From contig NC_088099.1 in NCBI RefSeq assembly GCF_036370855.1, positions 92,443,820 through 92,507,819 of the forward strand: a stretch of 64,000 bases of DNA, given 5' to 3'. This stretch comes from Dromaius novaehollandiae (taxonomy: Eukaryota > Chordata > Aves > Casuariiformes > Dromaiidae). Positions 25,017 through 38,372 of this stretch are shown here, piece by piece. Position 1 is the stretch's first letter. Each line of letters starts with the position of its first letter. The notes beneath the pieces are model-generated. The model saw nothing but the letters and a program-made list of their open reading frames with translations, was not told the origin of the DNA and made no database searches. A program made the translations under genes and the position numbers.

Positions 25017-26702
25017 TATGAAATTTACAAACAATGTCTGCTTTTATGTCCAAGTAGCTGTGCAGCAGTTTTTCGACAGTAGTTTGCTGTGGTTCATCAG
25101 AGTGCTACCCAGTTAAACTGGGAAGTGATAAAAATTTTTTCAAATTTGTAAACATTTTTACAATAATTGCAGATGTTTGTGAATAGTTTTAGACTTTTTA
25201 GTAAGTAAATCACCCAATATTCTTTCAAAATACAGAGTGTCCTTTAAAAGATACTGAACAACTCCTCCTCTTTGATGAAGGAATTAACATTTTATTTCTT
25301 TTATTGTCTCTCCTTGTACTAATTCAGCACTATTGATTTGCGCTTCACCACAGTATTGACCATGCTAGAAGACTGAAGAGGAGCTGTGCTCCGACTCTGT
25401 TCCACTGGGATTGAGTAACTGAAGATAGAAATGATGAAGGGATAGTATGGGCTAAGAAAAGGGAGAAAGAAAACATTGAATATGGAGAGAAGAGGGAAAA
25501 TGTAAAGAGAAGGTGGAAAAGCAAACTTAAAGCTACATACATAAACTCAGATTTGATCGAATGCTTTTGAATAAACCTGAGTTTTATAACAGGTTTTCCT
25601 TTCAGGAACAAAATGGCATATTTTGTGATTTTTATGGGAAAGGAGGCACACCATTTTTCAATATTACCTTCAATGAACTACTTCACTTTTTATTCTTTAA
25701 AAAGTAAAACTGGTGTCTGATCATAACAGTGTCTTGCTCCTGCTTTGCATTCAGTCTGCATTTTGTGACAGAACTGTGATAACAGGCTGCTGTGTTCTTT
25801 TCCAAGACGAAATATCCAAGATCTGGTAGGATTGCCTCTAATAAGCTTCTGGGTTGCTTTTCCTTAAGTAATAATAACAATTGGCAGAAGAGGAGCAAAT
25901 GCAAAAAATACATGGTTTGGTTTACAGCACTGTCTGCTATTGATCTACTGTAGAACTGTAGTATGAACATGCCTGTTAATCTTTAATGAGATCAGCAGGG
26001 AAGAGCTTCCTACAGCACAGCTGTAGGAAGATTGTACTTTACTGTAAGCTTAGCTTCAAAATACCACTTTTTTAAAGAAAACACATTAAATAATGCATTG
26101 AAACAAAATAGATTTATGGTTTATTGGCAAGTAACACTGATTTTGTTATTTTTTTGCCTTCTGTCCTGTTGCTAGAGTCTAAAGGTGATAATTGGCAAAG
26201 ACACTACCAGGGCTTAGGCAGGTGACTACAAGTTTAGGGTTTCCTGAGCAACTTGGAAAATTCTCTGCACCTTGAAAATGGAAATTTTCTCCTGTGTAGG
26301 ATCCACTGCTGCTAGAGCAGTAATGCTGCTGCTGTCTGTGGTCCCTGTTCATGATAACATGCCTCTGATGCACTGTATATGCAGTGCTTTCATGAGAGAG
26401 AAATGAAGATCAGACCAGGGATAAAAGGGAACCATTCCATAGGAGCCCAGTTCTGGCCCAGTAGCCTTCTGAATTCACACTACCTGTTGCACCCTTCCCT
26501 ATGTGAACAGGAGATGTGCATGGGCTTTATACAGAATTTCTCCTCTCCGTTTGGAGGACAAATTTCAAGAACTGTCTAGGCTGTAGCATTAGCAGCTTAC
26601 AGGGGACAATTCAGTTTTTCTCCTTCTGCCCTTGCCTTGAAGCATAAATTGCTGGTCCAAACCAACAACCCACCAAAACCTGCCACTTTCACCATAGCAC
26701 CT

Positions 26703-26771
26703 TTTTAAAAGTTAGCAACTGCACTCTGCTAACTTTTAAAAGTTAGCAACTAACTTTTAAAAGTTAGCAAC
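26703..26771. repeat. Short palindromic tandem repeat
   Basis: TTTTAAAAGTTAGCAAC occurs three times (26703-26719, 26734-26750, 26755-26771). The middle copy is part of a perfect 20-bp palindrome, GCTAACTTTTAAAAGTTAGC (26728-26747), and the third is a direct tandem copy of it minus the first two bases. Read directly; origin unknown. Confidence 0.95.
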
Positions 26772-29700
26772 TCTGAAGACAGGGCTTTTATAGCATTAAA
26801 GCGACAGGATTTTGGCTGAAGAACTTAACTTTGGATTTCCGGTTGGTCTGTAGAAGACAGATTTGCATTAATAGCCTGTCTTAACAAGTCATGATGCAAA
26901 GAATTGAAGGGTTCATAAGGACTCATCATCCCTCCCCTGACTTTCCATAACATACTGAAATAGATGGGTAGGCGGGCTGGCTGGAAACATCCTTGGAAAG
27001 TTCAACATTTCTTTTTAAACCAGGGCAAAGGGTGTTTTGTTCTGGCTTTAAACTGGAAATTGGAAACCAGGTGGTAGTTTTTGCAGCTCGTGACTTTTTT
27101 GGGCATCTCTGTCATCTTTTGTAAAACAGGGTTAGTATGTTCTTATCTTGTGGGCACTGAAGCTGATATCATTGACTTCATTCTGGTGTGTTACTATCCG
27201 TACACAAGTTTACGATTAAGTTTGCGGTATATTTCATGTGACTTTGACCAACCAGGAACTGTCCAACTCAAACAGAGAAATGGATTTGTTTGCAGAAGCT
27301 GACAGCTGTAGCAGGGACAAAGGTTGGGGGTTAAAGAGGAGGAAGGCTTGGAACTGGAGGAAAAGCTAGAGGCATGTTAGCTTTATAATCAAACTTTTGT
27401 GTCCTTTGAAACCTGCTGATAGCCGTATCTGAGACAGGCAGAAATGCATGAACAGGAGAAGGTAAGTGATTGGTGGCAGAAAAATGAACATATCTACAAT
27501 ATTTACTGGACGATAACTTTAAATAGGAAGTTACAACGGTGTTAAGAAGTAGTATATGGAAGCCCTTTTTTGTGGGATAAAAGCTTTTTTATCTTGCTTT
27601 CTGTCACAGCGCTCCTACATAATGCATTTTGTTGTGCATGAGAACCCATTGGCATTCTGCTTGTGCATTCAAAGCATGGCATAATCTTCTCATTGGTAAC
27701 CAATGCTGTGGTGCTTCTGCCTTCCTGTGGCTTATTGCATTTGGCATAGCCAGCATGTATCTATGTAGATTCTCTCCCTCATTGCTAGGAGAATGTTGTC
27801 CTGTTACTGCAACACCCCTTATGTTTCCCTTTAAGCATTCCCTTCATGGTGATCTCAATCTGATCTCTAACCGTCTAGCTTGCAACTCATACAAACAATT
27901 TTCTTGCAAATTGTACTATGTATTATGAGCAGAAAAAGCATGACTTCCCCATTCTGGATGCACATGTGGTAGGTGTTAATGAAGTTTCTGTGCACACCAT
28001 TGGAAGCCAGTTCTGAGATTTTCCCTGGTACTCGGCTGTCCTTCAGTGATACTCAAGTAGTTAACCTCTCTTCTGTATTTGGAGGACTGTTTCCTGAAAC
28101 ACTTGAGTCAACCACACCAAAGCATCTTTGAAGTCTGTATGGAATACTTCATCCATGACTACTTCTGATATTCTCTTGCTAAATAATTCTGTTTTCTTAT
28201 GTCAGTGCAGGTAAAACCTCATTCCCATGGATGGTGGACTTCTCAGACATCATCATACAGATGCCTAGTTACAGAGCATAAATCCTAAACAGGTGAAAAT
28301 AACAGGGAAGAATGACCACATCTGACCATCCCCTTTCAAATGGAAGGCTGTGGTGGTTTAGCCAAGACAAAGTAAAGTTAGAGTTTTGACACTAACAAGA
28401 TAACAGGAGAGAACAGTGGTTTCCATGTGTTTCTGTAATTGACCAGTGTTTGCCTTGCCAGATCACAGTTAACTAGAAGTACATATACCGGGTCTTCTCA
28501 TGAACCTGCACTTCTCCAGCAGTCGTGCATGCGCTAGTCATGGATGACATCTTGTGGGTCCAGCCTTGCAGGTCTGGTTTCACGTGAGTGGACTGGTCAG
28601 AATAACCTAGTGAGCAGCTTATGCATCTGGTGAAAGTGCTCAAATTGATTCCAGCAGAGCAATAAGCTTTAAAAGAGTAAGCAAAATGGTAACTTTAGCC
28701 TAGTCAGACTGGTTTCCCTAAACATTGCCTGCAGTCAATGAAGAGGTGAGCTTTTCTAAGAGAAGGGTGTCTGAGAGCAAAGTCTTAAGCTGAGCTGTTC
28801 TGAATTGCTGTCTACAATAATCTCTCCCCTATGGCTTTAGGGGAGCTGTACGGCCAAGAGTTGAAAGTCAGAAAATCTTTGTGGTTCAGCTGGAACCAGG
28901 ACTTCTAGGTATCTGTTAAATGACTGTATATTTACTCTTTCCTTTGTTAACCTGCTTTACTGTCCTGCTTTGTTACTTCAATTGACTTGCTCCGAGGCCA
29001 ACTTACTGCGTTATTGTTGGGTTAACTGATTTGTTGCTTACTGGTTTTAATTATCTGTTACCTGCATGCTTGCACTTGCTTGCAGCAAGGATTTTGTGGA
29101 ACGCTGCATGAACACTGTGTTCCTCTTGCTTGCCTGGGTTTTGCTGAAGGTTACCCTGGATCCTGTGCTGATGATGTGTTCAAATGCCATACATAATAGA
29201 CGGCTGCTTCTATGCAAAGATAAAAGTTAAAATTTGTTGCTGTTTGAGAACAAATAAAACTATTCACAGCAGTTTCAATCAAAAAATGGGGGCGGAGGAG
29301 AACCACCTAAATATCTTTTAAGTTAAAAGCAGCCACAGGTGAGAATTAGGATAGTGTTTATCTAGGACATGGTGAAAGAAAAATTCCTTGTTTGCCATCA
29401 ATCTCTGGTTTAGACAATTGGTCTTTGCTTTTCTCCGGCCTGTTATTTATACTTCCATTTCTGTTGAGTTCAACAGTTAATCCTTCGTACCTTCCTCTGA
29501 TGAGCTGAAAAGTTGAAATTTGCCTGTGGTTTACTCAAATATCTCTTCTACCTCTTCTGCTTTTATCTCATGCAGCAAGTTAATCCCGTCCTCTACAGGA
29601 GGTTATGACTGAGGCAGGATCTAAACAGGGCAGATACTATCTCATCTTTTTCCATGTTTTCTTAATATTATAAACCAAAGGGCAGGATGCTTACTCTACA

Positions 29701-30184
29701 AAAACTGGTCCGGAGCTTGGCAGCACTGCAGTGGTGAGGAAGCTGTCGTGTAATAACTGGAATGTAACTGAGACCTTTGTGTGCCAAGTGAGGGCTGGTA
29801 CATTCCCCAGCAGTGAGACCTGAGGGTAGATGAGCATCAGGTCTTCTGCCATAGGAGAGAAAGAACATGCTTTCGTGCACCTCAGACTAGGGCGAGTGGA
29901 TGAGGTTGTTGGTACAAAGGTTGGGATCTCGTGTGTGCTGGTGGGGGAGGTTTATCGTGCTGTTGTTGCCCCTTCCCCATTAGCATCTCAGCTGCAGCGT
30001 CGCTGCACTTGCCCTAGCCCCTGGCACCTGTTTCACCCTTTCATCTCAGCTTGTTCTTCTCAGTTCCTTATCAAAACTCAAGTAAACAAGCAGAAGAGAA
30101 AAAGGATCTTTTTATGGTGCAGCTCCACTGTTAGCAGCAGTTCTGTGGAAGTGCCTGTGGGGGCTCGTGGTTGGGGTACGTCAG

Positions 30185-30191
30185 TGACTCA
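30185..30191. promoter_or_regulatory. AP-1 site in GC-rich patch
   Basis: TGACTCA, a perfect AP-1 consensus, lies in a CpG-containing GC-rich patch (about 30120-30310), with an ACGTCA CRE-like half-site immediately upstream. A second AP-1 core, TGAGTCA, lies at 30389-30395. Enhancer function is conjecture. Confidence 0.25.
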
Positions 30192-32450
30192 CGGGCTCAC
30201 CGGGGCCCGCGGTGACTGGGGAGGGCTGTGCAGGCCTGCGGTCAGCCAGCCCGCAGCCCCATGACAGGAGCCTAGAGACCCTCTACGACGCCCCATAAAG
30301 CAGAGCAGACCCTTCGCCTCTTCTGCCAGACTAAGCACGACTGCATTGAGACAAATACGCAGCTTTAAATAGTGAAGTTGTCAGTTACTGAGTCACAGAA
30401 CAGACCGAGAATTGTTTTGCTAAGTAAAAATATGCTGTTGAATGCTTTAAAGAAAATTAGGACACAGTAACCAGGAAAGAAGGCTGGTATAGCAGAAGTA
30501 TGTGAGACAGTGACTTGTGAATAACATGCTTTTTCACTGTAATCCCTACAAAGAAAGGAGGCACCAGCACTTTGTAGAAAATCTTGCGGAAGGTGCACTT
30601 GCACTTAGTGGTTATAATTTGATCCTGAAAAATAGAATATATAGAATTCATAGCAGAGTGTTCTGCTCAGTTGGCTTTAAAACTGTGTGACGGGAGAGTG
30701 CAAAAACTGCTGTGTCTTTTCAAAGATGAAAATGAATTGATGTGTGCACCCCCAATGGCCAAAGCTCTCCTCCTAAAAGAAAAAAACAGCGCTCTGAAAG
30801 CAAGCTTTGTGAGCTCTGCTGACAAGTGGCCTGTAGTAGTCATTTAACGTAAGGTCAAGAGATCCTATCCTCTCATTTATTGTTGGACAAAATTTGACCA
30901 CGAGGCTCTTCAGGGTCAACTCAGGTATCAGCAAGTCTTTTCACAGGACTTCTGCAGGCCCTTGAAACAACAAATTAGGTAAGAACAGGGAAAACCAAGG
31001 CAGAACAGAAGTCCGTTCTGCCTGGTGCCCCTTCTTCAGAAATGGGAAAGTGTAAGAACAGGATCAGCAGCTCGTGATCATCCCGTCTCCAGGTGGCCTG
31101 TGGCTCGCACTTTTTTGGGCCAGAAACGGTCTCTGTGAAGGAGATAAAACTGTAAAACAAATGGCTTCTGGGCGTCATTTTTCTGTTAGAAACTGAGCCT
31201 TTGTATTCAGGGCGGGAAAACATGTGTTACTAGGTCCCCGGTAACTGAAAACTGCAAGAGCTCCCCCTTGTGTTGCCACAGGAGAGGAAAAGATTTGCTG
31301 CATCTTAATTTTTTAATGGCGTAGGTGAAATTAGTGCCTCTTGCACCCTTGTCCACACTGTCCCATGAAACCATTCAGGAATATCAATGGTTCAGAGTAG
31401 CTTTCGTTCAGCTGAACAAATGGCAACAAGGCAGCCACGCTGGCTTTAATTAGCAGGTATCTTCTTGATTAAGGCCAAGGACTCTCATGCACACTGAAGC
31501 CTCCCAAGTCCTAGAAATGAGTATGCTGTGTGTCCAGACTGGGACACAGGCTGAGGGAGCCAGCAAAGCTAGAATTGCTACTACCTAGGAGAGCATCCTA
31601 AATGGTCCCCAGAAAAAAAGGTGGTCCTAGCAAGCTCTCCAGTAGTCCTAGTGAATCAGCGATGAGACCTTGATCTGAAACGACCTGACTTATCTGAACT
31701 AATAAATTGCCTAATCTTGACTCTCAGAGCTGTCCCAAGACAGCCTAAATAGTTGAATCTCATTAAAGTTGCCCAAGAACATAAGGCCATCTTGCTGGTG
31801 AATTACTTCTGAGATCCGAAGGAAGGAAAATAACCTTTGAATTGTTTATGTGCCCCCATGGTGACTAGGAAAGCTGGCTAATCTCCAAAGAGCTGTCACC
31901 AGCTCCTCACTTAGTGTCACCTGACTTCCATTATTCTGTGCTGAAAATCCTGCCCTAAAAATGTTTATTCAGAAGTCGCTGTCGTGGCTCCTTCACATTC
32001 AGGGGTAAGGGCTGCTGTGGTATGGGTGCAAAGTGTTGTGGGTGTGCAGATGATAGTACAAAGCTATGTTTAAATCTATAAATCTGGGTATGGTGGGAAG
32101 CCTATGAGTAATGTATGTGCAATGTACGCAGGATCTTCACAGCTGATGAAATGCCAATTTTCACTAAACAGCTGGGCAAGTTTAAGCTCTTGCATCTTCT
32201 TCTATCCTCTACTTCAATTATCTGTATTCTTCTTGGAAGTCTGGATGGGATAGCAAAATTTCAAGATTTTCATGTATCTATAAATGTCTAACCACTTCTT
32301 GTATACAGTTTTCTCTTGGGATGTTGAAAGTAATGTGTCCAAAGCCACAACTGAGTTTTCTAAAGCCTATTTAAAACATATGGTCCTTACCCGTGTATCT
32401 GTCTCACAAGCCTTTCTACAACCTTTTGAAAAACTAATTACCTGTCAAAT

Positions 32451-32466
32451 GTATGCATGCATGCAT
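32451..32466. repeat. TGCA alternating repeat
   Basis: A short run of TGCA units (GTATGCATGCATGCAT), a self-complementary alternating purine-pyrimidine tract in the intergenic region. Confidence 0.85.
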
Positions 32467-35400
32467 TTCCCTCACTTTAGCTTTTCAACATGTCCAGGGA
32501 GCTTCGGAAAGTCCAGTAGCAGGTGCAGTTCTGTGTGCAAATGGCATCGCTCAAAATCAATAGACCATTTGTAGTAATGAAGGGCATCCTGTGACTTGCC
32601 AGTTTTGCACTGTCACACGCCAAAACCAATTACATCAAACATACTGACAATCTGCAGACCTTGCAAGGAGTCTAATGTTTTATTTATGATGAGTGATGGT
32701 GAGCATCTGTGACTTTTTATGCTGTGCTGGCATTAAGCTGCTTTAATATATCGAATGTCACCTTTTCTTGGAGATGGATGTTGTAAAAGAGATGAGTAAT
32801 GGTAAATGTCATAGCTGTCATAAACAACGTCATTATAGTCCCATTTAATAACTTACCTGAGTCTTGAAAAAGAAAAGGACATGTAAGTTCTGCAAATACA
32901 ATTGAGAGATCAGAGTTGCAGAAAGTATGTGTTTTGTATTCATAGCTTTACTTAACTTACAATGACTGTAAGTTGTGGTGTAAAATTACCAGAAGACTAA
33001 CCTTAATGAAGAGAAATCTGTACTGTGAGTAAAATACGTGGATTAAGAAAAGAACAGCTTCCATTCAAACTGTTCTTTGGCACTGTAATCCCTATATGCA
33101 TTCTCATCACCTTAAAAGCAGTTTTGCATGTAAACTGAGATCCCAGGTTTTTTTAACGCTAAGCTTTGAATTCAGTTTCTGCTGTTGCACAACTTGATTG
33201 TCTCCTACATTGAAACAAAACAAACCTAAGTCTTTGGATACCAATTTTCTCTATTCTGGAAGAGATGTTTCCCCACACTGAAGTAGTTTTATAAAATATT
33301 TGAATAAAAGACTTTCAGGAAAAGAGGTGTTTGAAGGTGCACAGTCCACCCGGGTGGAAATTTCACAGCAGTTCACTCAAAGGTGGGATGTAGAATCAGT
33401 GTTTTCTTTGTTTTGTTTTTAATATAGTCATCCTAAATATCTTATGTTCTCTGTTTTACCCTCAAAATTAGGGCATGGAGAGACATCTTGTTGCAAAATG
33501 GCTTCATGTTTCTGTGCTTTAACTGAGATGGTCTCTCTCCAGAGCTGTTCCATAGGGGAGGGGGGTCTTCTGGATAATGAATGTCTGGTGAGCTCAGCTG
33601 GAATTGCTGGTCCCATACTGACTAAAGCTATTTGCTCCTCCATGGAGTGAGACAGGTGCAAACTGATGGTCTAAATCCAACAGGGGCTGGTGGAGAGACT
33701 TGCAAGTAACTCCGAGATAAATGAGCTACTGAACTCGCCCCCACAACTGTGTGCCAGTTACCAGTCTGCAGTGGGGCTTTCCTCCTGACAGACGGCTTCA
33801 GGTCACCCTGCAACACGGATTAGTTCCCTAGCATCCCTAAAGAACGGGTCCATGACTATTTTATTCCTCTTTTTGAAGGTTCTGCAGAGGCTTGGCTTGC
33901 CAGAAGGCCTCCTGCTGTATCAGAGCAGGGAACTAACCCGGCTTGTGTGCCCAGGTTGAGAGAGGCCACGCTATCCGCCCACAGCAGAATCTCTTGGACG
34001 AGCATAGATTTGACCTTTACTATGAATGTTCCCGTCAGCGCAGGTGATAAGCTGATGATGGTCCTAAGGACAGGTGCGATACACCTTGGGCATCCCTCAT
34101 ATCAATGAGAGACTGAGGGTGATGACTGCGTGCGGTCCTGCAGTTGCTAAAGGCCTGAGTACTTGCAGGTAAAGCTGCTTCAAAGTAGCAAAGGGAAACG
34201 GGTGAATTCATCTTCAGTGCTGACACAAAAGGCTGCACGCAGGCTGCCTCTACACATGCACGGGGTGGGAAGCAAAGGAAGGCTTAAAGAAATGAGAGGG
34301 CTGACAGGAGCCATTTGCCCTGATTTATTTGCTGGTCCAAATGTGGATTCTTGTCCCTAGCTTTAACTGGCAGTCCCCACTGAGAGGTAGCAGCGAGGCG
34401 CAGCAGAAGGTGTGCACAGTAGTCTGCCTGGAGGGCACGGCCACCTGCGGCAGCAGCTGGGGCTGGCAGCTTGTTGCAGCCTCAGTCATCTGTGTAAGAC
34501 AGAAAATCTCCTCTCCTGCATTACACCTGCCCAGCTTGCGTTGTCAAAGTTGCCTAGGGCAGCTACAGCCCCCCGAGAGCAGCTTCGCCATGGACTGAGG
34601 GTAGTGTGGTTTGGGTTCCCCTGACTGCATGTGCCTCTCCCTTCACCCTGAGAGGAAGGAGCATCTTCTCTTTTCTGCCCTGGTCTTCTGAGTATTCCTA
34701 GCATTTTCCACTCTTCCCTCCACAAAGGTGAGTGAGGGAAACAGCACCGAGGTTCATTTCCTCTTTGAGGTTTTTTCCTCGTGATTTTGCTCTGTGGGGC
34801 CAGGAAGGAAACCAAGGTGACGGGCAGAGCGTTGAAGAAGGCGACAAGCGCGGAGCTCCTGCAGGGCTTTGCCATGCTTCATGCTCCCTCTGCTCACGCT
34901 GCTTCGGGAGCTCTGCCCTCCCTCTTGCAGAGGGACAGACGCAAGGTTGCCAGGGCCTTCGCCTGCTCTGTGAGCACTTCCCTGCCCAAGGCACTCAGCA
35001 GCCACCACGAGCCTCCCTCACGCATGGCTTCCCAGGGGCTGCTCGCAGGAGGCCACGCAACAGCAAGGAGAGAGGCGTTTCGCTGCAGGACACTTCCAGG
35101 AGGAAACAGTTTAGAGTGAGTCTTTTCAAAAGTCAACTGCAAGCCCTGGGTTATGGGTTGGGACAGGACACAGTGAGCCAAACCTGGTCCAGAAGTTGTA
35201 ATGGAGACTTAGGAGACTTCCCCAAAGAAGTTCGGCAACCAGGAGGCCTAACAGTACCACTAGTGCCTGCAAAAGTCATGAAAAATGGAGGGGACTGGGA
35301 TGGAGGGCTTTCCTCTGCTTGCTGTGACTGATGTCACCAGGCCTGTTGCTGTCTCTAAACTGCCAGAGTGGCTACAAGATGGGGAGCGTGGCCCCTCATC

Positions 35401-38220
35401 GCACAAAATCTGTCACTGAAGCAATGAGGTTCTTACCCTGTAACATCCTTGCACTGAAAAAGAAAGTTGTGGGGTGAGAAGGCAAGAAATCACATGGTGG
35501 TATTTATGTATTTACAGCTGTAGGAAATGCAAGCCTAAGCAGAGCTGATAGGCCAAAGATAACTCTTAAAAGGTGGTTTTCATTTGTGCAAGAGTTTAAC
35601 AAACTGAAACCATTTGAGCTTCTATTTTCAGTAAGTCTGGCTGAGGGAGTTTGGCTAAGGTTTTGTTATATCTGAGCAGGAGGCTGGGCAAAATATCACT
35701 TTGTCAGATGATTAAAAAAAAAAAAGGCAACAAAAGCACAGTAGCAACTTCATTTTTTGAAGAGAGTCTAGTGTCCCAAGCTTGTGGGTAAGGGCGGACA
35801 CTGGGAGAAAAGACAGATAGACAGCAAAACTGGTGGTGAAAATGTGGACTACAACCCTGGTTAGGATGGATGGAGAAGGTGGTCAGGGGTTGTGGTACCC
35901 TGAGACTAGTCAAGCAACAAGCCAGGGTGCCGGGGAAGCTCTGTCACTTCCCACCTCGAGCCCTCTGAATGGAGCGAGGCGGGGTTGGCTGCTGCGGCGG
36001 TTTGAGTGTTGAGCCGGTGAGCAGGCCCTGAAGCGATATGCGAGGAGACCAGCACTGAGAGTCGATGGAGAGAGGTGAGTCTGAGGAGATGCCGAGCAGC
36101 CTAGGGAAGGATGGGATTGTCCTGGCAGGGAGAGGGACGGAAGTTGAAGATGAAAATGCAGTAATTGGACCAGGGGTCTGAGGGGGAGCTGAAACTTGAG
36201 AGTCTGCGGAGGTGAGAAACATGGGGGTATAGGGGAGAAGCTGGGGAGGAGCTGAAAGAGGGTGACCGGGTGCTTGGGGCAGGGAAACGGGTTCCAGGAG
36301 TCTCTAACTGATCATCTTGAAGTGGCTGCTTTTTGACTTTTTCTGGAAAATGAGTAAAATTGCTCCAAAACCAACAGCAAGGGGATCTGAAATGGATTGA
36401 CTATGGAGACCCCAACTGTCCAAGGGAGGAACACTACAGAGAAGTCCATAGGGAAACTCTTTACACATTTTCTGAACTAACTTGCAATAAATCAGGCCTT
36501 TATCACATACAGAAGAAAACCCCAAAATACAGTATCCATGCTCAGAGTGCCATCGCTATTGCATTAGTGATGACCAGCAAGCATTCAGAAATGAATAGGA
36601 CAGGGTAAAAAGTCCTATGATTAAAATTCACAATGCACGCACATTTAAGGACTGGGATTAAAAAATACATGCTCTTATCTATAGTTTTTTCTAACTTTCC
36701 AAAAGTGTCACTTCAAGGTTTTTTTTCTTTCTCTAAGTTAATGTGTGATCACGTATGTAAGCCTGCATTCAAAATGTGCAAGACATAGAGGTGGCACAGG
36801 CACTTGAATCTGGTGTAGCCCAACACAAATGTTTTTGTGAACAGCTGAAGGTCCTAAGGCTGCAACTGGCCAATCTCAGTCTGTTACAGCATATCAGTGA
36901 AGGTCCGGTTCTCGGCAAAGAGCTGGAAATAGCAAAGTCTTAATTTTGTGGCTCTAGCACTAATGTAAGTCATGGCAAGTTTGGGAAAACTCTACGCTCA
37001 GGTCTCCACATAGGAAGGATAATGCTAATAAAGCTTGTTCAAAACACTGAGATGGTTAAGTATTGTTTAAAGTATTATATAAATGATAAATACTTCCTGT
37101 AAGGCTCATGTAATCATTTCTAGCTATCTGATCAGAATCTCAATGTTCTCATTTGGCTTATATTATCTCAAGCATCCTTTGAGGGACAGGAATATACATA
37201 TAGAGGGGGGGTGTGTGCACAACAACAAAAAAAGCTTTACTCCCGTTCAAAAGAGCTACAGCTGGGTAATGAATCTCAGCCAGACCAAAAAGAAAGAGCA
37301 CAACCAGAATCAAAATTGCCTTTCCCCTCCCCACAAGCTGACAGATCTTGATGTACTTCAGTAATAGTCTTTTTTTTCTCACCCTCTCACCTATGAAGTC
37401 CAGTGATCAATTTCATCTGCCTCAAATAAAGGACTCTTGAAAGATGTTCTCTTAAATTTATTTTCTCAACCCTGAGGGCATACAATTACTGCTGCTCACT
37501 CAGGCTTTTCATGTTTAGATATTGAAAGGATGCATGTGTTTTTGTCACTGTTACAGCATTCCCACGAAAAACTCAGTGGCAGCCAGTGCGCTCCTGACAC
37601 AGGCTCTGCTCAGCACTGGCTGTACCATTTGCAAGGCAGCCCTTATTTAAGTGGTTACAGAAAGGAGCAGTACCTCCGTTAAGCTGCTTGCCTCTCAGGT
37701 GCTGATCTGTGCTCAGTGACGTGGGGAAAATGCACTGGGGAAGGGGAGCAGGATGCGGACGCTGCTTGGGAAACTGCAGCTAGTGCTGCTCACCGAATTC
37801 CTCAGGGAGCACGTGATCAGCGTGTGTCAGCCCTAGGACTCAGAAGATAAAATGCTTTGCTAGCCTGAGCAAAGCAGGTTGGGAGCGTAGCTTAGGCTGT
37901 GATTCAGACAGGCCCTTGAGCGTCCTTTGCTTTGTGAGTAGTTTGGCTTCAGTCACTAGGATGCTTCAGCAGGCCCAGGATCTGTTCAAGGACCTTTCCG
38001 AAGAGCTGCCTGCCTGCGTTAGCTGTACTCAATCCCTCGTGTTGTGGGAGAGGAAAGGAAGTGGTTTTTGACAAAGTTTGGCAGCACTGGGATTTCAACC
38101 TGTTAACAGCCCCTTGTTGTTTGGATTTGCACCATGCAGGATGAAGACATTTTAAATGTAAGAGTGGGGCTCAAGAGACTGATGCAAAGCCTTGTTAAAA
38201 CTTCCTCTCAAAGTGTCTAT

Positions 38221-38226
38221 TTTATT
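38221..38226 (-). terminator. MARVELD3: MARVELD3 polyadenylation signal
   Basis: TTTATT on the plus strand is AATAAA on the minus strand, about 150 bp after the MARVELD3 stop, giving a short 3' UTR of roughly 170 bp ending near 38,205. It is the first canonical signal downstream of the stop on that strand. Confidence 0.7.
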
Positions 38227-38372
38227 ACATGTTACAGCAGTATCGTTACATTTGGTGATTCGACACCTCCTTGCACAATACATGGTTGGACTGGTTACCT
38301 GTTTAGCATTTAAAATCCAGTGTCTGTCCCTTGCCGAAGCTGCTATTCTCTGTCACAGTCCCAAAGCTGACC

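Larger units (their letters stand above)
24094..25036 (+). other. PHLPP2: PHLPP2 3' UTR
   Basis: AT-rich, non-coding sequence after the stop. It ends at the first canonical AATAAA downstream (25011-25016), followed by a TGT/T-rich stretch that suits cleavage near 25,030-25,040. The exact cleavage base is inferred. An earlier ATTAAA variant lies at about 24,969. A Pumilio-type element is annotated separately. Confidence 0.75.
25037..38200. other. Intergenic region between convergent PHLPP2 and MARVELD3
   Basis: About 13 kb between the two predicted 3' ends. The open frames, including a 199-codon GTG-initiated frame at 34732-35331 with overlapping frames on both strands, sit in GC-richer sequence, lack family resemblance and look accidental. 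GC-richer patches occur at about 30,120-30,310, 34,380-35,120 and 35,940-36,060. The palindromic repeat at 26,703 and a possible LTR remnant at about 28,350 are listed separately. An unannotated long non-coding RNA cannot be excluded. Confidence 0.7.

Noticed and set aside
34732..35331. 199-codon plus-strand open frame with overlapping open frames on both strands
   Set aside because: It starts at GTG, lies in GC-rich sequence where stops are rarer, shows no domain or family resemblance, and competing frames on both strands are equally open.
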